Below are positions 1 to 8,510 of a stretch of 64,000 nt of DNA, piece after piece; position 1 is the stretch's first letter, and the number at the start of each line of letters is the position of its first letter. The notes beneath the pieces were generated by a model. The model saw only the letters and a program-made list of their open reading frames with translations, did not search any database and was not told the origin of the DNA. The DNA is from Streptomyces taklimakanensis (GTDB lineage Bacteria; Actinomycetota; Actinomycetes; Streptomycetales; Streptomycetaceae): NCBI RefSeq assembly GCF_009709575.1, contig NZ_WIXO01000001.1, forward strand, positions 1,860,001 to 1,924,000, given 5' to 3'. Position numbers and translations under genes: made by a program.

Positions 1-114
1 TGCCACTACGAGATGGCCCCCACTCCCCTGGTCGCCGCACGGCGGGCGGTCGACGAGCTGCGCGGGGCCGCCCTGCTGCCCAGCGCCCACGGTTCCCACG
101 TCACCGTCGTCTGA
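1..114 (+). CDS. Tyrosinase-type copper chaperone, C-terminal fragment (MelC1/GriE family)
   Basis: The window opens inside a reading frame that ends with TGA at 112-114. The 37 visible residues include HYEMAPTPLVAARRAVDEL followed by a short tail. This matches the conserved end of MelC1/GriE proteins, the small secreted partners that deliver copper to Streptomyces tyrosinases and export them through the Tat pathway. The next gene, 24 bases on, is a tyrosinase-family oxidase, which is the invariant partner order. The signal peptide and copper-binding His residues lie outside the window. Because the partner is GriF-like, GriE is the closer counterpart than MelC1. The family call rests on a short stretch plus context. 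Confidence 0.8.
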   Translation, partial: CHYEMAPTPLVAARRAVDELRGAALLPSAHGSHVTVV

Positions 115-138
115 CCCGCCCCACGAACGGAGCCCACC

Positions 139-1059
139 ATGGTGCACATCCGCAAGAACCACCTGGACATGACCCGCGAGGAGAAGCGCCGCTTCGTCAA
201 CGCGGTCCTGGAGATCAAGCGCAGAGGGATCTACGACCGGTTCGTCGCGCTGCACATCCGCGTCAACTCCATGGACTACCTCGACAAGGAGACCGGCAAG
301 CGGCTCGGGCACGTCAACCCCGGCTTCCTGCCCTGGCACCGCCAGTACCTGCTGCGGTTCGAGCGGGAGCTGCAGAAGGTCGATCCCCGCGTCACCCTGC
401 CGTACTGGGACTGGACCGTGGACCAGGGCGAGGACTCCCCCCTGTGGGACGAGGAGTTCATGGGAGGCAACGGGCGGCCCGGCGACCGCCGGGTGATGAC
501 CGGCCCCTTCGCCCGTGACAACGGCTGGGTCCTCGACATCAGCGTCGTCCCGGTCGGTGACGAGAACCCCGCCCTCAACGGCAACTACACCCACGACGAC
601 CGCGACTTCCTGGTGCGCGACATGGGCACGCTCACCGACCGGCTCCCCACGTCCAAGGAGCTGGACGACACGCTCGCCCTCCCCGTCTACGACTGCCCGC
701 CGTGGAACCACACCTCGGGCGGCGAGCCGCCGTTCGAGAGCTTCCGCAACCACCTGGAGGGGTACGTCAAGTTCCCCTGGGAGGAGAAGCTCGGCAAGCT
801 GCACGGGGCCGGCCACGTCTGGGTGGGCGGCCACATGATGTACATCGGCTCGCCCAACGACCCGGTGTTCTTCCTCAACCACTGCATGATCGACCGGTGC
901 TGGGCCCTGTGGCAGGAGCGCCACCCCGACGTGCCGCACTACCTGCCCCTGACGGACACCCAGGACGTGCCCGACCTGCACACCCCGCTGGGCCCGTGGC
1001 ACACCCTGACCCCCGCGAAGCTGATCGACCACACCAAGTGGTACCGCTACGACAAGTGA
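139..1059 (+). CDS. griF: GriF/NspF-type o-aminophenol oxidase (tyrosinase family)
   Basis: A type-3 copper enzyme of 306 residues, longer than the roughly 273 residues of MelC2. CuA ligands are H39, H58 and H67 (LPWHR). CuB ligands are H222, H226 ([11 protein letters not shown]) and H248 (FFLNH). The water-holding Glu is kept (E207 in NHLEG), but the residue after the first CuB His is Gly223, where MelC2 has the Asn that helps deprotonate monophenols. That, an insertion before CuB and the neighbouring 3-amino-4-hydroxybenzoate genes favour an o-aminophenol oxidase like GriF (grixazone) or NspF (nitrosobenzamide) over a melanin tyrosinase. It has no signal peptide; the chaperone gene upstream would load and export it. 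The start follows an AACGGAG-type ribosome site. Confidence 0.85.
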   Translation: MVHIRKNHLDMTREEKRRFVNAVLEIKRRGIYDRFVALHIRVNSMDYLDKETGKRLGHVNPGFLPWHRQYLLRFERELQKVDPRVTLPYWDWTVDQGEDSPLWDEEFMGGNGRPGDRRVMTGPFARDNGWVLDISVVPVGDENPALNGNYTHDDRDFLVRDMGTLTDRLPTSKELDDTLALPVYDCPPWNHTSGGEPPFESFRNHLEGYVKFPWEEKLGKLHGAGHVWVGGHMMYIGSPNDPVFFLNHCMIDRCWALWQERHPDVPHYLPLTDTQDVPDLHTPLGPWHTLTPAKLIDHTKWYRYDK

Positions 1060-1068
1060 CCTCCACCC

Positions 1069-1103
1069 GGCGCCGGGCAGTGGATCCTCCGCTGCCCGGC
1101 GCC
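1069..1103 (+). terminator. Hairpin after the oxidase gene
   Basis: A perfect 12-bp inverted repeat (1069-1080 and 1092-1103) with an 11-nt loop lies ten bases after the griF stop codon. There is no U-run, as is usual for high-GC actinobacterial terminators. It would separate griEF from the transporter gene. Confidence 0.7.
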
Positions 1104-1206
1104 TTGCGCGTTCGCGAGGCGGTGTGCCGGGCGGAGCCCCTCGGCGCCCGCCTCGGGACGCGGCCCGCTCCTCCCTCCCCGTCCCCTCTTCCCCCCGGAG
1201 GTCGCA

Positions 1207-2529
1207 GTGCTCTCCGTGACACGTCCGCGCGGCCCACGGGCCGCGCGCCCGCCCCAGGGGCTGGGCGCCGCGGCGCCCGTGCTCGCCCTGTGCTGGACGG
1301 CGGTCTTCTTCGACGGCTTCGACGTCATGGTGTACGGGGCCGTCATGCCGTACATGCTCGACGACACCGGGTTCGGCCTCGACCCCGCCACGGCCGGAAC
1401 CATCGGCAGTTGGACCACCTTCGGCATGCTGCTGGGCGCGCTGGGCGCCGGCAACACCATGGACTGGTTCGGCCGGCGCCCGATGACGGTCTCCTGCGTC
1501 GTGGTCTTCTCCGTGGGATCCGGGGTCTGCGCCCTGGCCGGCGATCCCGTGTCCTTCGGCGCCGGACGCTTCCTCGCCGGGCTCGGCCTGGGCGGGCTGC
1601 TGCCGACCTGCCTCGCCGTGGTCGCGGAGTTCGCGCCGGCCGGGCGGGTGGCCCTGGCCACCGGCGTGCTGATGACGGCCTACCACGCGGGCGGCATGAC
1701 CGCGACGGGCATCGGCCTGGCCGTGGCCCCCTCCCACGGGTGGCGCTGGGCCTTCGCCGCGGGCGTCCTGCCGGCCGTCCCGGCCGTGCTCCTGCTCCTG
1801 CTCCGGATGCCGGAGTCCCCGGCCGTGCTGTACTCCCGGGGGCACGCCGACCGCGCGGCGGACACCGCCGAGCGGTACGGTCTGCCGCTCCCCGAGGCCG
1901 CCGACACCCCCACCGGCGGCGTGTCCGGACGGCTGAGGGCCGTGGCGGACCTGGTCGACGCGGGCCGGCGCCGAACGACCCTGCTGCTGTGGGTCGCCTC
2001 CTTCTGCGGGTTGATGCTCGTCTACGGCGTGAGCACCTGGCTGCCGCAGCTGATGCGGTCCTCCGGCTACGGCCTCGACTCCTCCGTGGGCCTGCTCATG
2101 GTCGTCAACGCCGGGGGGATCGTGGGCATGTTGGTCGCCGGAAAGGTGGCCGGGCGGTTCGGCGCGGCTCCGGTGGCCGGTGTGTGGTTCGCGCTGACCG
2201 CCGTGTCGATGCTGCTGCTCGGCACCCGGCCGCCGTTGGCTGTGGCCTACTGCGTCATCGCGCTCGCCGGGGTCTGGCTGTTCAGCGCCGGCACCATGGT
2301 GTACGCGGCGGCCGGGCGGCTGTACCCGCCCGCGCTGCGGGCGCCCGGCATCGGCTGGGTCACGGGGATCGGCCGGCTGGGCGCCGTGGTCAGTCCGTGG
2401 CTGGGCGGCGTCCTGGTGAGCCGGGGGCGTGAGGAGTGGGGCTTCGCCGTCTTCGCGCTGGCCGGTCTGGTGGGGGCCGTCACGGTCCTGCTGGCGGTGC
2501 CGCGCTCCCGTCCCGGCGCGTCCACGTGA
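1207..2529 (+). CDS. MFS transporter, aromatic acid:H+ symporter (AAHS) type
   Basis: A 440-residue hydrophobic protein consistent with 12 membrane segments. The first helix carries FFDGFDVMVYGAVMPYML, the DGFD signature of the AAHS branch of the major facilitator family. The loop after helix 2 has DWFGRRP, the standard MFS G-x-x-D-R/K-x-G-R-R/K region. The GTG start follows GGAGGTCGCA. Its place between the o-aminophenol oxidase and the convergent griHI operon suggests movement of 3-amino-4-hydroxybenzoate or a product across the membrane. Export versus uptake cannot be read from sequence. Confidence 0.85.
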   Translation: MLSVTRPRGPRAARPPQGLGAAAPVLALCWTAVFFDGFDVMVYGAVMPYMLDDTGFGLDPATAGTIGSWTTFGMLLGALGAGNTMDWFGRRPMTVSCVVVFSVGSGVCALAGDPVSFGAGRFLAGLGLGGLLPTCLAVVAEFAPAGRVALATGVLMTAYHAGGMTATGIGLAVAPSHGWRWAFAAGVLPAVPAVLLLLLRMPESPAVLYSRGHADRAADTAERYGLPLPEAADTPTGGVSGRLRAVADLVDAGRRRTTLLLWVASFCGLMLVYGVSTWLPQLMRSSGYGLDSSVGLLMVVNAGGIVGMLVAGKVAGRFGAAPVAGVWFALTAVSMLLLGTRPPLAVAYCVIALAGVWLFSAGTMVYAAAGRLYPPALRAPGIGWVTGIGRLGAVVSPWLGGVLVSRGREEWGFAVFALAGLVGAVTVLLAVPRSRPGAST

Positions 2530-2530
2530 A

Positions 2531-2579
2531 CGCGGCCGGCCGTGCCGCCCGGGAGGTGGGGGCGGCACGGCCGGCCGCG
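2531..2579. terminator. Bidirectional terminator between convergent MFS and griH genes
   Basis: A perfect 19-bp GC-only stem (2531-2549 pairs with 2561-2579) with an 11-nt loop sits in the 82-bp gap between two converging genes. Its symmetry would stop transcription from both sides. Confidence 0.85.
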
Positions 2580-2611
2580 GAGGCCGAGGGGGCCCCTCGG
2601 CTCGGTGGTCC

Positions 2612-3718
2612 CTACTTCTCCAGGCAGAACTCGTCGATCGGGTAGCCGACGTGGCGGTCCTCGCTCGGGAGGTAGCCGAGGACCGTGTCGCCCGGCTTGA
2701 GCTCGGTGCTGTTGAGCACGGTGCCGCCGGGGCCCAGCACCCTCACGTGCCAGTCGTCCTGGAGGATCAGGTTGACGCGCCGCCCGTCGGGGGACTCGGC
2801 GTCGATGGAGATCAGCGGCCGGGACTCGATCTTCACCCGGCCCACCGTCACCAGTCGGGTGTTGCCCTTGACGTCCACGGCGGTCACCTTGCTGCCCGCC
2901 TTCAGCTCGCTCAGGTAGTTGGTGCGCTCGTCCTTGCCCAGCGTGTACGAGTGGATGGCGCCGGCGTTGACCCGGAACGGGCGGGTGGGCATGTACGGCA
3001 GCGGGTGGGTCTCGCTGACGCACAGGATCATGCCCTTGGAGTGCGACCCGACCAGGATCCCCTCGTCCTCGCGGAAGTGGGTGCAGGTGTCCACGCAGGC
3101 ACGCTCGCCCATGCCGATGTGGGAGGTCTCCACGACGCGCAGTTCGACGAGGTTGAGGTTGGGCACGTCGGCCTCGGCGGCCCGCTTGAGGGCCGCGGTT
3201 TCCCCGACCGCCTTGGGGGCCATCATCACGCCGTCCGACCCGTGCTCCAGGACACCGAAGATGATCTCGGCCTCCTCGACGTCCTGCGCGACGGTGACGA
3301 GCGAGCCCTTGGCCCGTGCCGCGGCGGCGATCACGATCTCCAGGGGGATCTTGGTCGGGTCGCGGAAGAGCAGCAGGCTCCACTTCTCGGTGCGCGCCGA
3401 GTCGCAGGCCTCCTCCAGGGTCGGCGCGTCGACGATCTCGACGAACCGGCCGAACTCGATCTCCGGGTGGCGGATCGCCAGTTCCGCGGGGGTGACGCCG
3501 TGCTTCTCGGGGTCGACGATGACGACCGTGGCGTCCCCGAACTCCTCCGGCAGCGGCTTGCCCTGGGGGAAGAGCACCTTCGTCACGGTCGGGGGCAGGT
3601 CGGCCAGGTCCGCCGGGTCGTCGGAGACGAGCGCCTCCACACGGTGGTGCAGGGCCTCCTGGACGATGGCGTCGCGGGCCTCGCCGAGGGAACGGATGTC
3701 GAGCCAGCTGAGCTTCAC
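2612..3718 (-). CDS. griH: 3-amino-4-hydroxybenzoate synthase (GriH family, DHQ synthase II-like)
   Basis: A 368-residue protein starting [20 protein letters not shown], typical of the archaeal-type 3-dehydroquinate synthase II superfamily to which GriH belongs. Supporting segments are [16 protein letters not shown], the Asp/Glu-rich [22 protein letters not shown] and [19 protein letters not shown]. In grixazone biosynthesis GriH cyclises the C7 amino sugar phosphate made by GriI into 3-amino-4-hydroxybenzoate, in the cytoplasm. The GTG start follows GAGGAGTACGTAC. It is the last gene of an operon after the aspartate kinase and griI, 70 bp behind griI. A DHQ synthase II role elsewhere is possible, but pairing with griI makes the GriH assignment strong. 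Confidence 0.9.
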   Translation of the reverse strand: MKLSWLDIRSLGEARDAIVQEALHHRVEALVSDDPADLADLPPTVTKVLFPQGKPLPEEFGDATVVIVDPEKHGVTPAELAIRHPEIEFGRFVEIVDAPTLEEACDSARTEKWSLLLFRDPTKIPLEIVIAAAARAKGSLVTVAQDVEEAEIIFGVLEHGSDGVMMAPKAVGETAALKRAAEADVPNLNLVELRVVETSHIGMGERACVDTCTHFREDEGILVGSHSKGMILCVSETHPLPYMPTRPFRVNAGAIHSYTLGKDERTNYLSELKAGSKVTAVDVKGNTRLVTVGRVKIESRPLISIDAESPDGRRVNLILQDDWHVRVLGPGGTVLNSTELKPGDTVLGYLPSEDRHVGYPIDEFCLEK

Positions 3719-3788
3719 GTACGTACTCCTCGTGTCGTTGCGGAATGCGGTGCGGTACGGGAATCGGTGCGCGGTGTCGTCGCCGCGG

Positions 3789-4604
3789 TCAGGCGACGGC
3801 TCCTTTGGCGGCCGGTACGGCGGGCATCTCCTTCCTGCCGTGGATGAGGTCGGAGAGCTTGTCCGCCATGGCTCCGGGGTCGGGCGCCTGGAAGACGTTG
3901 CGCCCCATGGCGACCCCGGCCGCGCCGGCGCTGAGCGCCTCCTCGACGTACGCGAGGGTCGCCGCCTCGTCCCTGGCACGCGGTCCGCCGACCACGAGCA
4001 CGGGGACCGGGGCCGTTTCGGTGATGGCCCTCATCTCGGCCACGGAACCGACGTACGGCGTCTTGACCAGGTCGGCTCCGAGGTCGGCGGCGAGCTGGAC
4101 GGCGTGGGCGACGAGGGCGGGGTCCCGGGGGTTGCCGATCCGGGGGCCGCGGGGGTACATCATCGCCATCAGCGGGACGTTCCAGCGGTCGCACGCCTCG
4201 GCGACGGCCGCCATGTCCGCTATCTGCCGCTGCTCCTCGGCGGAGCCGAGGTTGACGTGCACGCTGACCGCGTCGGCGCCCAACCGCAGCCCCTCCTCGA
4301 CGCCGGCCACCAGGTACTTGGCGTTGGGGTCGGACGCGTGGACGGTGCTCGCGCTCAGGTGCACGATCAGCGAGGTGCGGGTGAACCACTCCGGGTCGAC
4401 CAGGCGCAGCGACCCCTTGTGGAGGACGACGGCGTCGACGTGGTGCGAGGCGAGCTGCCCGACCAGCTCCCCCAGGTGCCTCCCGCCGGTCACGGGGCCG
4501 TCGGTGACGGAGTGGTCGAGCGGGACGACGAACAGGCGGTCGGGATCGTGACGGTGGAGCCGGTGAAGCCTCAGCCTTCTGGCGAAGGACGTGTTGGTGA
4601 TCAT
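3789..4604 (-). CDS. griI: 2-amino-4,5-dihydroxy-6-oxoheptanoate 7-phosphate synthase (GriI family aldolase)
   Basis: A 271-residue TIM-barrel class I aldolase of the DhnA/LsrF group. [15 protein letters not shown] holds the conserved Asp-His near the N-terminus. [14 protein letters not shown] supplies the likely Schiff-base lysine, and VLVVGGPRA plus [13 protein letters not shown] form the phosphate-binding C-terminal loops. GriI condenses dihydroxyacetone phosphate with aspartate 4-semialdehyde, the first step to 3-amino-4-hydroxybenzoate. The ATG at 4604 is chosen over an adjacent TTG because GGGGG lies about 8 bases upstream. The gene is 34 bp after the aspartate kinase gene, which supplies its substrate. 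Confidence 0.9.
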   Translation of the reverse strand: MITNTSFARRLRLHRLHRHDPDRLFVVPLDHSVTDGPVTGGRHLGELVGQLASHHVDAVVLHKGSLRLVDPEWFTRTSLIVHLSASTVHASDPNAKYLVAGVEEGLRLGADAVSVHVNLGSAEEQRQIADMAAVAEACDRWNVPLMAMMYPRGPRIGNPRDPALVAHAVQLAADLGADLVKTPYVGSVAEMRAITETAPVPVLVVGGPRARDEAATLAYVEEALSAGAAGVAMGRNVFQAPDPGAMADKLSDLIHGRKEMPAVPAAKGAVA

Positions 4605-4638
4605 CAATGCCCCCGTGGGGTGGGAAGGGAGTCGGTGG

Positions 4639-5925
4639 TCACGGGTGCGAGGCCATCGGGACGGGATCCGCGCCCTCCGGGGCGTCGAGCCCGAACTCGG
4701 TGTGGAGCAGCCGCACGGCCTGCTCCTCCTCGCCCCGGGGCACGGTGACCGAGATCCTCGTCTGGGAGGTGGACAGCGAGCCGGCGCGGATGCCGGACTC
4801 GGTGAGACGGGAGAGCATCCGGGCCGCGTACTCGGGGCGGCTCAGCAGTCCCTTGCCGACGATCGAGACCTTGGCCACGCCCTCGTCGACGTCCACGCCG
4901 CCCCGTCCGGAGGGGGAGGCGAGCTCCGAGAGCGACCGCCGGACCGCCGAGGTGTACGTGTCGTGGACCGTCAGCTCGATGGACAGGCCCCCGCCGGACT
5001 GCTCCGAGACGGTGGTCATGTCGGCCGGAATGGCCTCCCGTGCGAGCAGTTGGAAGACCGCCAGCGCGGGGTGTTCCCGGACACGGTCGGTTCGAAGGGT
5101 GACCCGCGCGACGTCCCGGTCGTGCACGACCGCCGTGACGGCGGTCTGGGTCTCGAGCATGGCGTCTCCGTCTCTCTTGTGGATGTGGGTACCGATCCGC
5201 GAGGTGGCCGAGTGGCCCACGTGGATGCCGATCCCGTGGAGGGCGGCGAGTTCGACCGCCCGGGAGTGCATGACCCGGGCGCCGGCGAACGCCATCTCGG
5301 CCATGACGTCGAGGTCGATGGAGGGCAGCAGCCGGGCGGTGGGGACGACCCGCGGGTCCGCGGTGAGCACGCCCGGCACGTCGCTGTAGATCTCGCAGGC
5401 CGCGGCTCCGAGCTCGGCGGCGACGGCGACCGCCGTCGTGTCGGAGCCGCCGCGGCCCAGCGTGATGACGTCACCCTCGGCGGTGACGCCCTGGAACCCC
5501 GCGATCACCACGACATGACCGGCGTCCAGCAGCTCCACGGCGCGTTCGGTGTCGATCGCCACGATGATCCCCGAGCCGTGCGGGCCCGTGGCGAGGATGC
5601 CGGTCTGCGCGCCGGCCAGCGCGGTGGCGGGGACTCCGGCGTGCTGGAGGGCCAGGGCCATCAGGGACGCGGAGGCGGTCTCGCCGGTGGCCAGCAACTG
5701 GTCCAGTTCGCGCCCCCGGGGCGCGGGGGAGAACTCCCCGGCCTGACGGATCAGTGCGTCGGTGGTCCCGCCCCGGGCCGACACGACCAGGGCCACGCGG
5801 CGGCCGGACCTGGCGACGGCGGCGACCCGCCGGGCGATCGACCGGACCTGCTCGGCGGTGGCCAGCGAACTGCCGCCGTACTTCTGCACCACAATGCCGT
5901 TCGTACGCGCGTCGTCCAGCGCCAT
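4639..5925 (-). CDS. Aspartate kinase, pathway-dedicated
   Basis: Catalyses aspartate to 4-phosphoaspartate, the route to the aspartate 4-semialdehyde used by GriI. The 428 residues open with IVVQKYGGSSLATAEQVRSIA (KYGGSS nucleotide motif), then LVVSARGGTTDALI and the ATP-site GGSDTTAVAVAAELGA. The C-terminal third has the two ACT regions expected of Streptomyces aspartokinases (KVSIVGKGLLSRPEYAARM in the second). The start at 5925 has GGAG about 10 bases upstream and fits the usual N-terminus; an in-frame extension to 6012 has no such support. As first gene of the kinase-griI-griH operon it is probably a second, pathway-specific copy. Regulatory residues were not compared, so feedback resistance is only a possibility. 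Confidence 0.88.
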   Translation of the reverse strand: MALDDARTNGIVVQKYGGSSLATAEQVRSIARRVAAVARSGRRVALVVSARGGTTDALIRQAGEFSPAPRGRELDQLLATGETASASLMALALQHAGVPATALAGAQTGILATGPHGSGIIVAIDTERAVELLDAGHVVVIAGFQGVTAEGDVITLGRGGSDTTAVAVAAELGAAACEIYSDVPGVLTADPRVVPTARLLPSIDLDVMAEMAFAGARVMHSRAVELAALHGIGIHVGHSATSRIGTHIHKRDGDAMLETQTAVTAVVHDRDVARVTLRTDRVREHPALAVFQLLAREAIPADMTTVSEQSGGGLSIELTVHDTYTSAVRRSLSELASPSGRGGVDVDEGVAKVSIVGKGLLSRPEYAARMLSRLTESGIRAGSLSTSQTRISVTVPRGEEEQAVRLLHTEFGLDAPEGADPVPMASHP

Positions 5926-6039
5926 CGTCGCCTCCGCTCGTCGGACTCGTGCGTCGCCACTGGGACGAGCTTCCGGGAGGCGGGTATCGCCGCCGTTATC
6001 CGTCCGCACCACGGCCGCATCGGCCGCGCATCACGGGCC

Positions 6040-6402
6040 CGGTGCCCGGTCCAGGCCCACTTGGCCCTGCCGCCGCCGTCCACCGGCTCGACGAAGCAGC
6101 GCCTGCGCCGCCGGTCGATGTGGGTGACCTGCCGGCTCCGCCCGGCCGGCAGCAGGCGGCGCGGCCCGTCGGCGCGTTCGGCGAGCGGACCGGGGCCGGT
6201 GCGGCCGATCTCCCCGCGCCCGTCCGGGACGGTGAACCGGGGCGGCGCGGCGACCGACTCCACCCGGCCTCACGACCACAGCAGCAGTCCGGCCGCGCCC
6301 AGCAGGAAGGAGGCGACGGAGGACGGCGCGTCGATCCGGATCACCCGGTCCGGGTCGCCGACGTCGATGCCGGGTTCCAGTGTGCCGGTGGAGACGATGA
6401 CG
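6040..6402 (-). pseudogene. Remnant of a DEAD/DEAH-box helicase
   Basis: On the minus strand, from about 6402, the translation VSTGTLEPGIDVGDPDRVIRI then DAPSSVASFL matches helicase motifs V-VI of Streptomyces DEAD/DEAH helicases (usually STGTLELGIDVGDLDRVIQIDAP). A stop follows. The frame resumes below 6263 with APPRFTVPDGRGEIGR, LLPAGRSRQVTHIDRRRRR and CFVEPVDGGGRAKW, which resembles a further C-terminal part of the same helicases. The arginine finger (QRLGRTGRR) is missing between them. This is a decayed fragment, fused at 6402 to a transposase remnant, and should not make a functional protein. Confidence 0.65.
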
Positions 6403-6716
6403 CCGTTGGCGGTCTTCTGGCCGGGGGTGAGCTTGTGGGTGCGGCCGGCGTGGAAGCCGGGGACGATCACGGGATCGCGTACGTCGCCGTCCAGGCCGCG
6501 GAAGCCGAGGTCCGCCAGGCGCTGATCGTGGCGCAGCACGGCCGGGACGATCACCGCGATCTTCCCGGGCGGCAGGATCCGCCACCTGGACCGGATCACT
6601 TTCAGATGACGTCGCAGCAGCTCGGCGAGGTGGTTGACGGTGCGCGAGGACGGCGGCAGACGGCACTGGTGGACAAGCGGGCAGGCATCCTCGCCGTGCT
6701 TTTTGGTTTTCGTCAC
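6403..6716 (-). pseudogene. Internally deleted IS transposase remnant
   Basis: CRLPPSSRTVNHLAELLRRH and ILPPGKIAVIVPAVLRHDQR match the N-terminal helix-turn-helix region of a DDE transposase family common in Streptomyces. The frame then jumps at RLAD directly to ADLGFRGLDGDVRDPVIV and HKLTPGQKTAN, which belong near the C-terminus. The LAD shared by both sides suggests a clean internal deletion between short repeats that removed the DDE core. The end runs without a stop into the helicase remnant. No terminal inverted repeats were recognised. Confidence 0.65.
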
Positions 6717-6779
6717 ACAATTCCAACGGCCGCTGGGGGCACTCCGGTTACGCCCGCGCCGCGCTGCTGCAGGCTCAGG

Positions 6780-7010
6780 TCACGGGCGCGTGATGAACCG
6801 GCCGTCGGGTGGTTTGCGGAGCCGGCCGCGACCGACGAGTCTGACCAGCTTCCCGCGCAGCGCGGCCCGCACGCTGACGTCGATTCCCAGCGCGTCGCCG
6901 ATCTGCCGGGCCTTGACCGGACCGGCGGCCTGCCGCACGGCGCGAGAATGCGCTGGCAGTCCGGCGGAAGGGTGGTCTCCTCCACGCCTGAGGTGCGGTG
7001 CGGGATCAGC
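6780..7010 (-). pseudogene. Frameshifted fragment of a small mobile-element-associated protein
   Basis: Two overlapping minus-strand frames each carry part of one protein. One reads EETTLPPDCQRILA; the other continues AAGPVKARQIGDALGIDV and LVRLVGRGRLRKPPDGRF to a stop near 6783. The pieces resemble a small winged-helix-like protein often found beside Streptomyces transposases. A frameshift near 6940 breaks it. The family match is from memory and moderate. Confidence 0.45.
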
Positions 7011-7133
7011 ATCACCGCACGTCCGCCCACCTGCCCGGGCACCGGCGCGACAAAGGCGAGCTCGTCTTGCCAGGCTATTCACTGGCTTGGGCATCGATGG
7101 GGATCTTGGTGATGTCAAGGCGTAACGGGGAGG

Positions 7134-7568
7134 CTAGCGAGGTGCCGCGAGTACGTCCCGGAGTACGTTCTCGAGCGTGACGCGGGCCAGCTCGTGCCTC
7201 AGGGTCTCCTCGATGCCCTCGTAGATGCTCTGCATCGCCGGCTGGATGCCGTAACCCACCACGCATCCCTGGTCCGGGGTGGTGCGGTGCATCGCGAACA
7301 GCGGGCCGGGTTCCACTGCCTCGTACACGTCGAGCAGGGTTATCGACTCCAGCTCGCGCGCCAGCGACCAGCCCGCGCCCACGCCCCGCCGGGACTCCAC
7401 GAGCCCGGCCCTGCGCAGCTCGCCGAGCAGCCGCCTGATCACCACGGGGTTGGTGTTCGCGCTGGTCGCGATCTGCTCGGAGGTGGCGACCTCATGACCC
7501 TGGCGCTGATAGAGACCGATCCAGGCCAGCGCGTGGGCGGCAATGGTCAACCTGCTGTTGGCACTCAT
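7134..7568 (-). CDS. Rrf2-family transcriptional regulator
   Basis: A 144-residue winged-helix DNA-binding protein: MSANSRLTIAAHALAWIGLY, the HTH segment EQIATSANTNPVVIRRLLGEL and wing GLVESRRGVGAGWSLAREL. It lacks the three clustered Cys residues that hold an Fe-S cluster in IscR/NsrR-type members and has a single Cys in DQGCVVGYG, so any sensing may be redox-Cys or ligand based. The start at 7568 has GAGGAGGG upstream and the family N-terminus; a longer frame to 7637 runs through the operators. It is divergent from an SDR oxidoreductase, with two palindromes in the gap, the usual layout for a regulator controlling itself and its neighbour. Confidence 0.9.
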   Translation of the reverse strand: MSANSRLTIAAHALAWIGLYQRQGHEVATSEQIATSANTNPVVIRRLLGELRRAGLVESRRGVGAGWSLARELESITLLDVYEAVEPGPLFAMHRTTPDQGCVVGYGIQPAMQSIYEGIEETLRHELARVTLENVLRDVLAAPR

Positions 7569-7597
7569 GAAGCCCTCCTCTCGGCCGCAACGCTTTA

Positions 7598-7621
7598 TGT
7601 TACGACAGTGCAGTCGTAACA
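7598..7621. promoter_or_regulatory. Operator 1, perfect palindrome
   Basis: Arms TGTTACGAC and GTCGTAACA (9 bp, perfect) flank a 6-bp spacer between the divergent Rrf2 and SDR genes. A related palindrome lies 43 bp away, so both are probably bound by the Rrf2 regulator. Confidence 0.75.
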
Positions 7622-7640
7622 GTGAAGGTTGCAACACCCT

Positions 7641-7663
7641 GTCGTAACAATTAGAGTTGCGAC
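7641..7663. promoter_or_regulatory. Operator 2, near-perfect palindrome
   Basis: Arms GTCGTAAC and GTTGCGAC (one mismatch) flank a 7-bp spacer. The centre-to-centre distance from operator 1 is about 42-43 bp, close to four helical turns, which would place both on the same DNA face. Confidence 0.65.
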
Positions 7664-7696
7664 TGTCGGGAAGGGTCGATCAACGAGGTGAGAAGA

Positions 7697-8446
7697 ATGA
7701 GCAAGCCACTCATGGGCAAGGTCGCCTTGGTCACCGGGGGGTCGCGCGGACTGGGAGCCGCGACCGTACGGCTGCTGGCCGAGCAGGGTGCCGACGTCGC
7801 CTTCACCTACGTCAGCTCCGAGAAGCAGGCGCAGGCCGTCGTCGACGAGGTGCACGGCAAGGGAGCCAAGGCCGTCGCCTTCCAGTCCGACCAGGCAGAC
7901 ACGAGCCGGGCGCCGGCGCTGATCGACGACGTGGTCGCGCACTTCGGCGGCCTGGACATCCTCGTCAACAACGCGGCGATCTCCGTGGCCGGCACGGTGG
8001 ACGACCCGGACGCCGACACCGCCGCACTGGACCGGATGCACGCCACCAACTACCTCGGCGTGATCGCCGTCATCCGGGCCGCCTCCCGAGTGCTGCGCGA
8101 GGGCGGCCGCATCATCACGGTGAGTTCCGGACTGGGCTCCCGGGTCGGCGCCCCCGGCCTTGCCGACTACGCGGCGACCAAGTCCGGGATCGAGAGGTAC
8201 ACCATGGGCGTCGCACGCGACCTCGGGCCCCGGAACATCACGGCCAACGTCGTGGAGGCCGGACTGATGGAGGGCGGCATGCAACCGCCGGACCCCGAGA
8301 CCCTCAATGCCCTGGTCAGCTCGCTGTCTCTGCAACGCATGGGGCACCCCGACGAAATCGCCGCGGCGATCGCCTTCCTGGCGAGCCCCGCCGCGTCGTA
8401 CGTCACGGGCGCGGTGCTGGACGCCCACGGCGGCTACAACGCCTGA
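7697..8446 (+). CDS. Short-chain dehydrogenase/reductase (FabG-like)
   Basis: A 249-residue classical SDR. NAD(P) motif TGGSRGLGAA near residue 13, structural NNAA, catalytic Ser in ITVSSGLGS and the YxxxK pair in DYAATKSGIERY are all present. The C-terminus has the usual AAAIAFLASPAASYVTGAV. Substrate is unknown. The ATG at 7697 follows GAGGTGAGAAGA. Divergence from the Rrf2 gene with shared operators suggests induction by the signal that regulator senses, possibly an electrophile or quinone, as for many Rrf2-linked oxidoreductases. That role is inference. Confidence 0.9.
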   Translation: MSKPLMGKVALVTGGSRGLGAATVRLLAEQGADVAFTYVSSEKQAQAVVDEVHGKGAKAVAFQSDQADTSRAPALIDDVVAHFGGLDILVNNAAISVAGTVDDPDADTAALDRMHATNYLGVIAVIRAASRVLREGGRIITVSSGLGSRVGAPGLADYAATKSGIERYTMGVARDLGPRNITANVVEAGLMEGGMQPPDPETLNALVSSLSLQRMGHPDEIAAAIAFLASPAASYVTGAVLDAHGGYNA

Positions 8447-8461
8447 ACCCGAACCCCTGCC

Positions 8462-8497
8462 GCGCGCCCCGAAGAACATCGTGCCTTCGGGGCGCGC
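8462..8497 (+). terminator. Terminator after the SDR gene
   Basis: A perfect 13-bp stem (8462-8474 with 8485-8497) with a 10-nt loop begins 15 bases after the SDR stop codon. Confidence 0.8.
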
Positions 8498-8510
8498 ACG
8501 GCCGACGAAC

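Noticed and set aside
139..1059. Melanin tyrosinase MelC2
   Set aside because: Longer protein, Gly instead of Asn after the first CuB His and griH/griI neighbours point to a GriF-type o-aminophenol oxidase.
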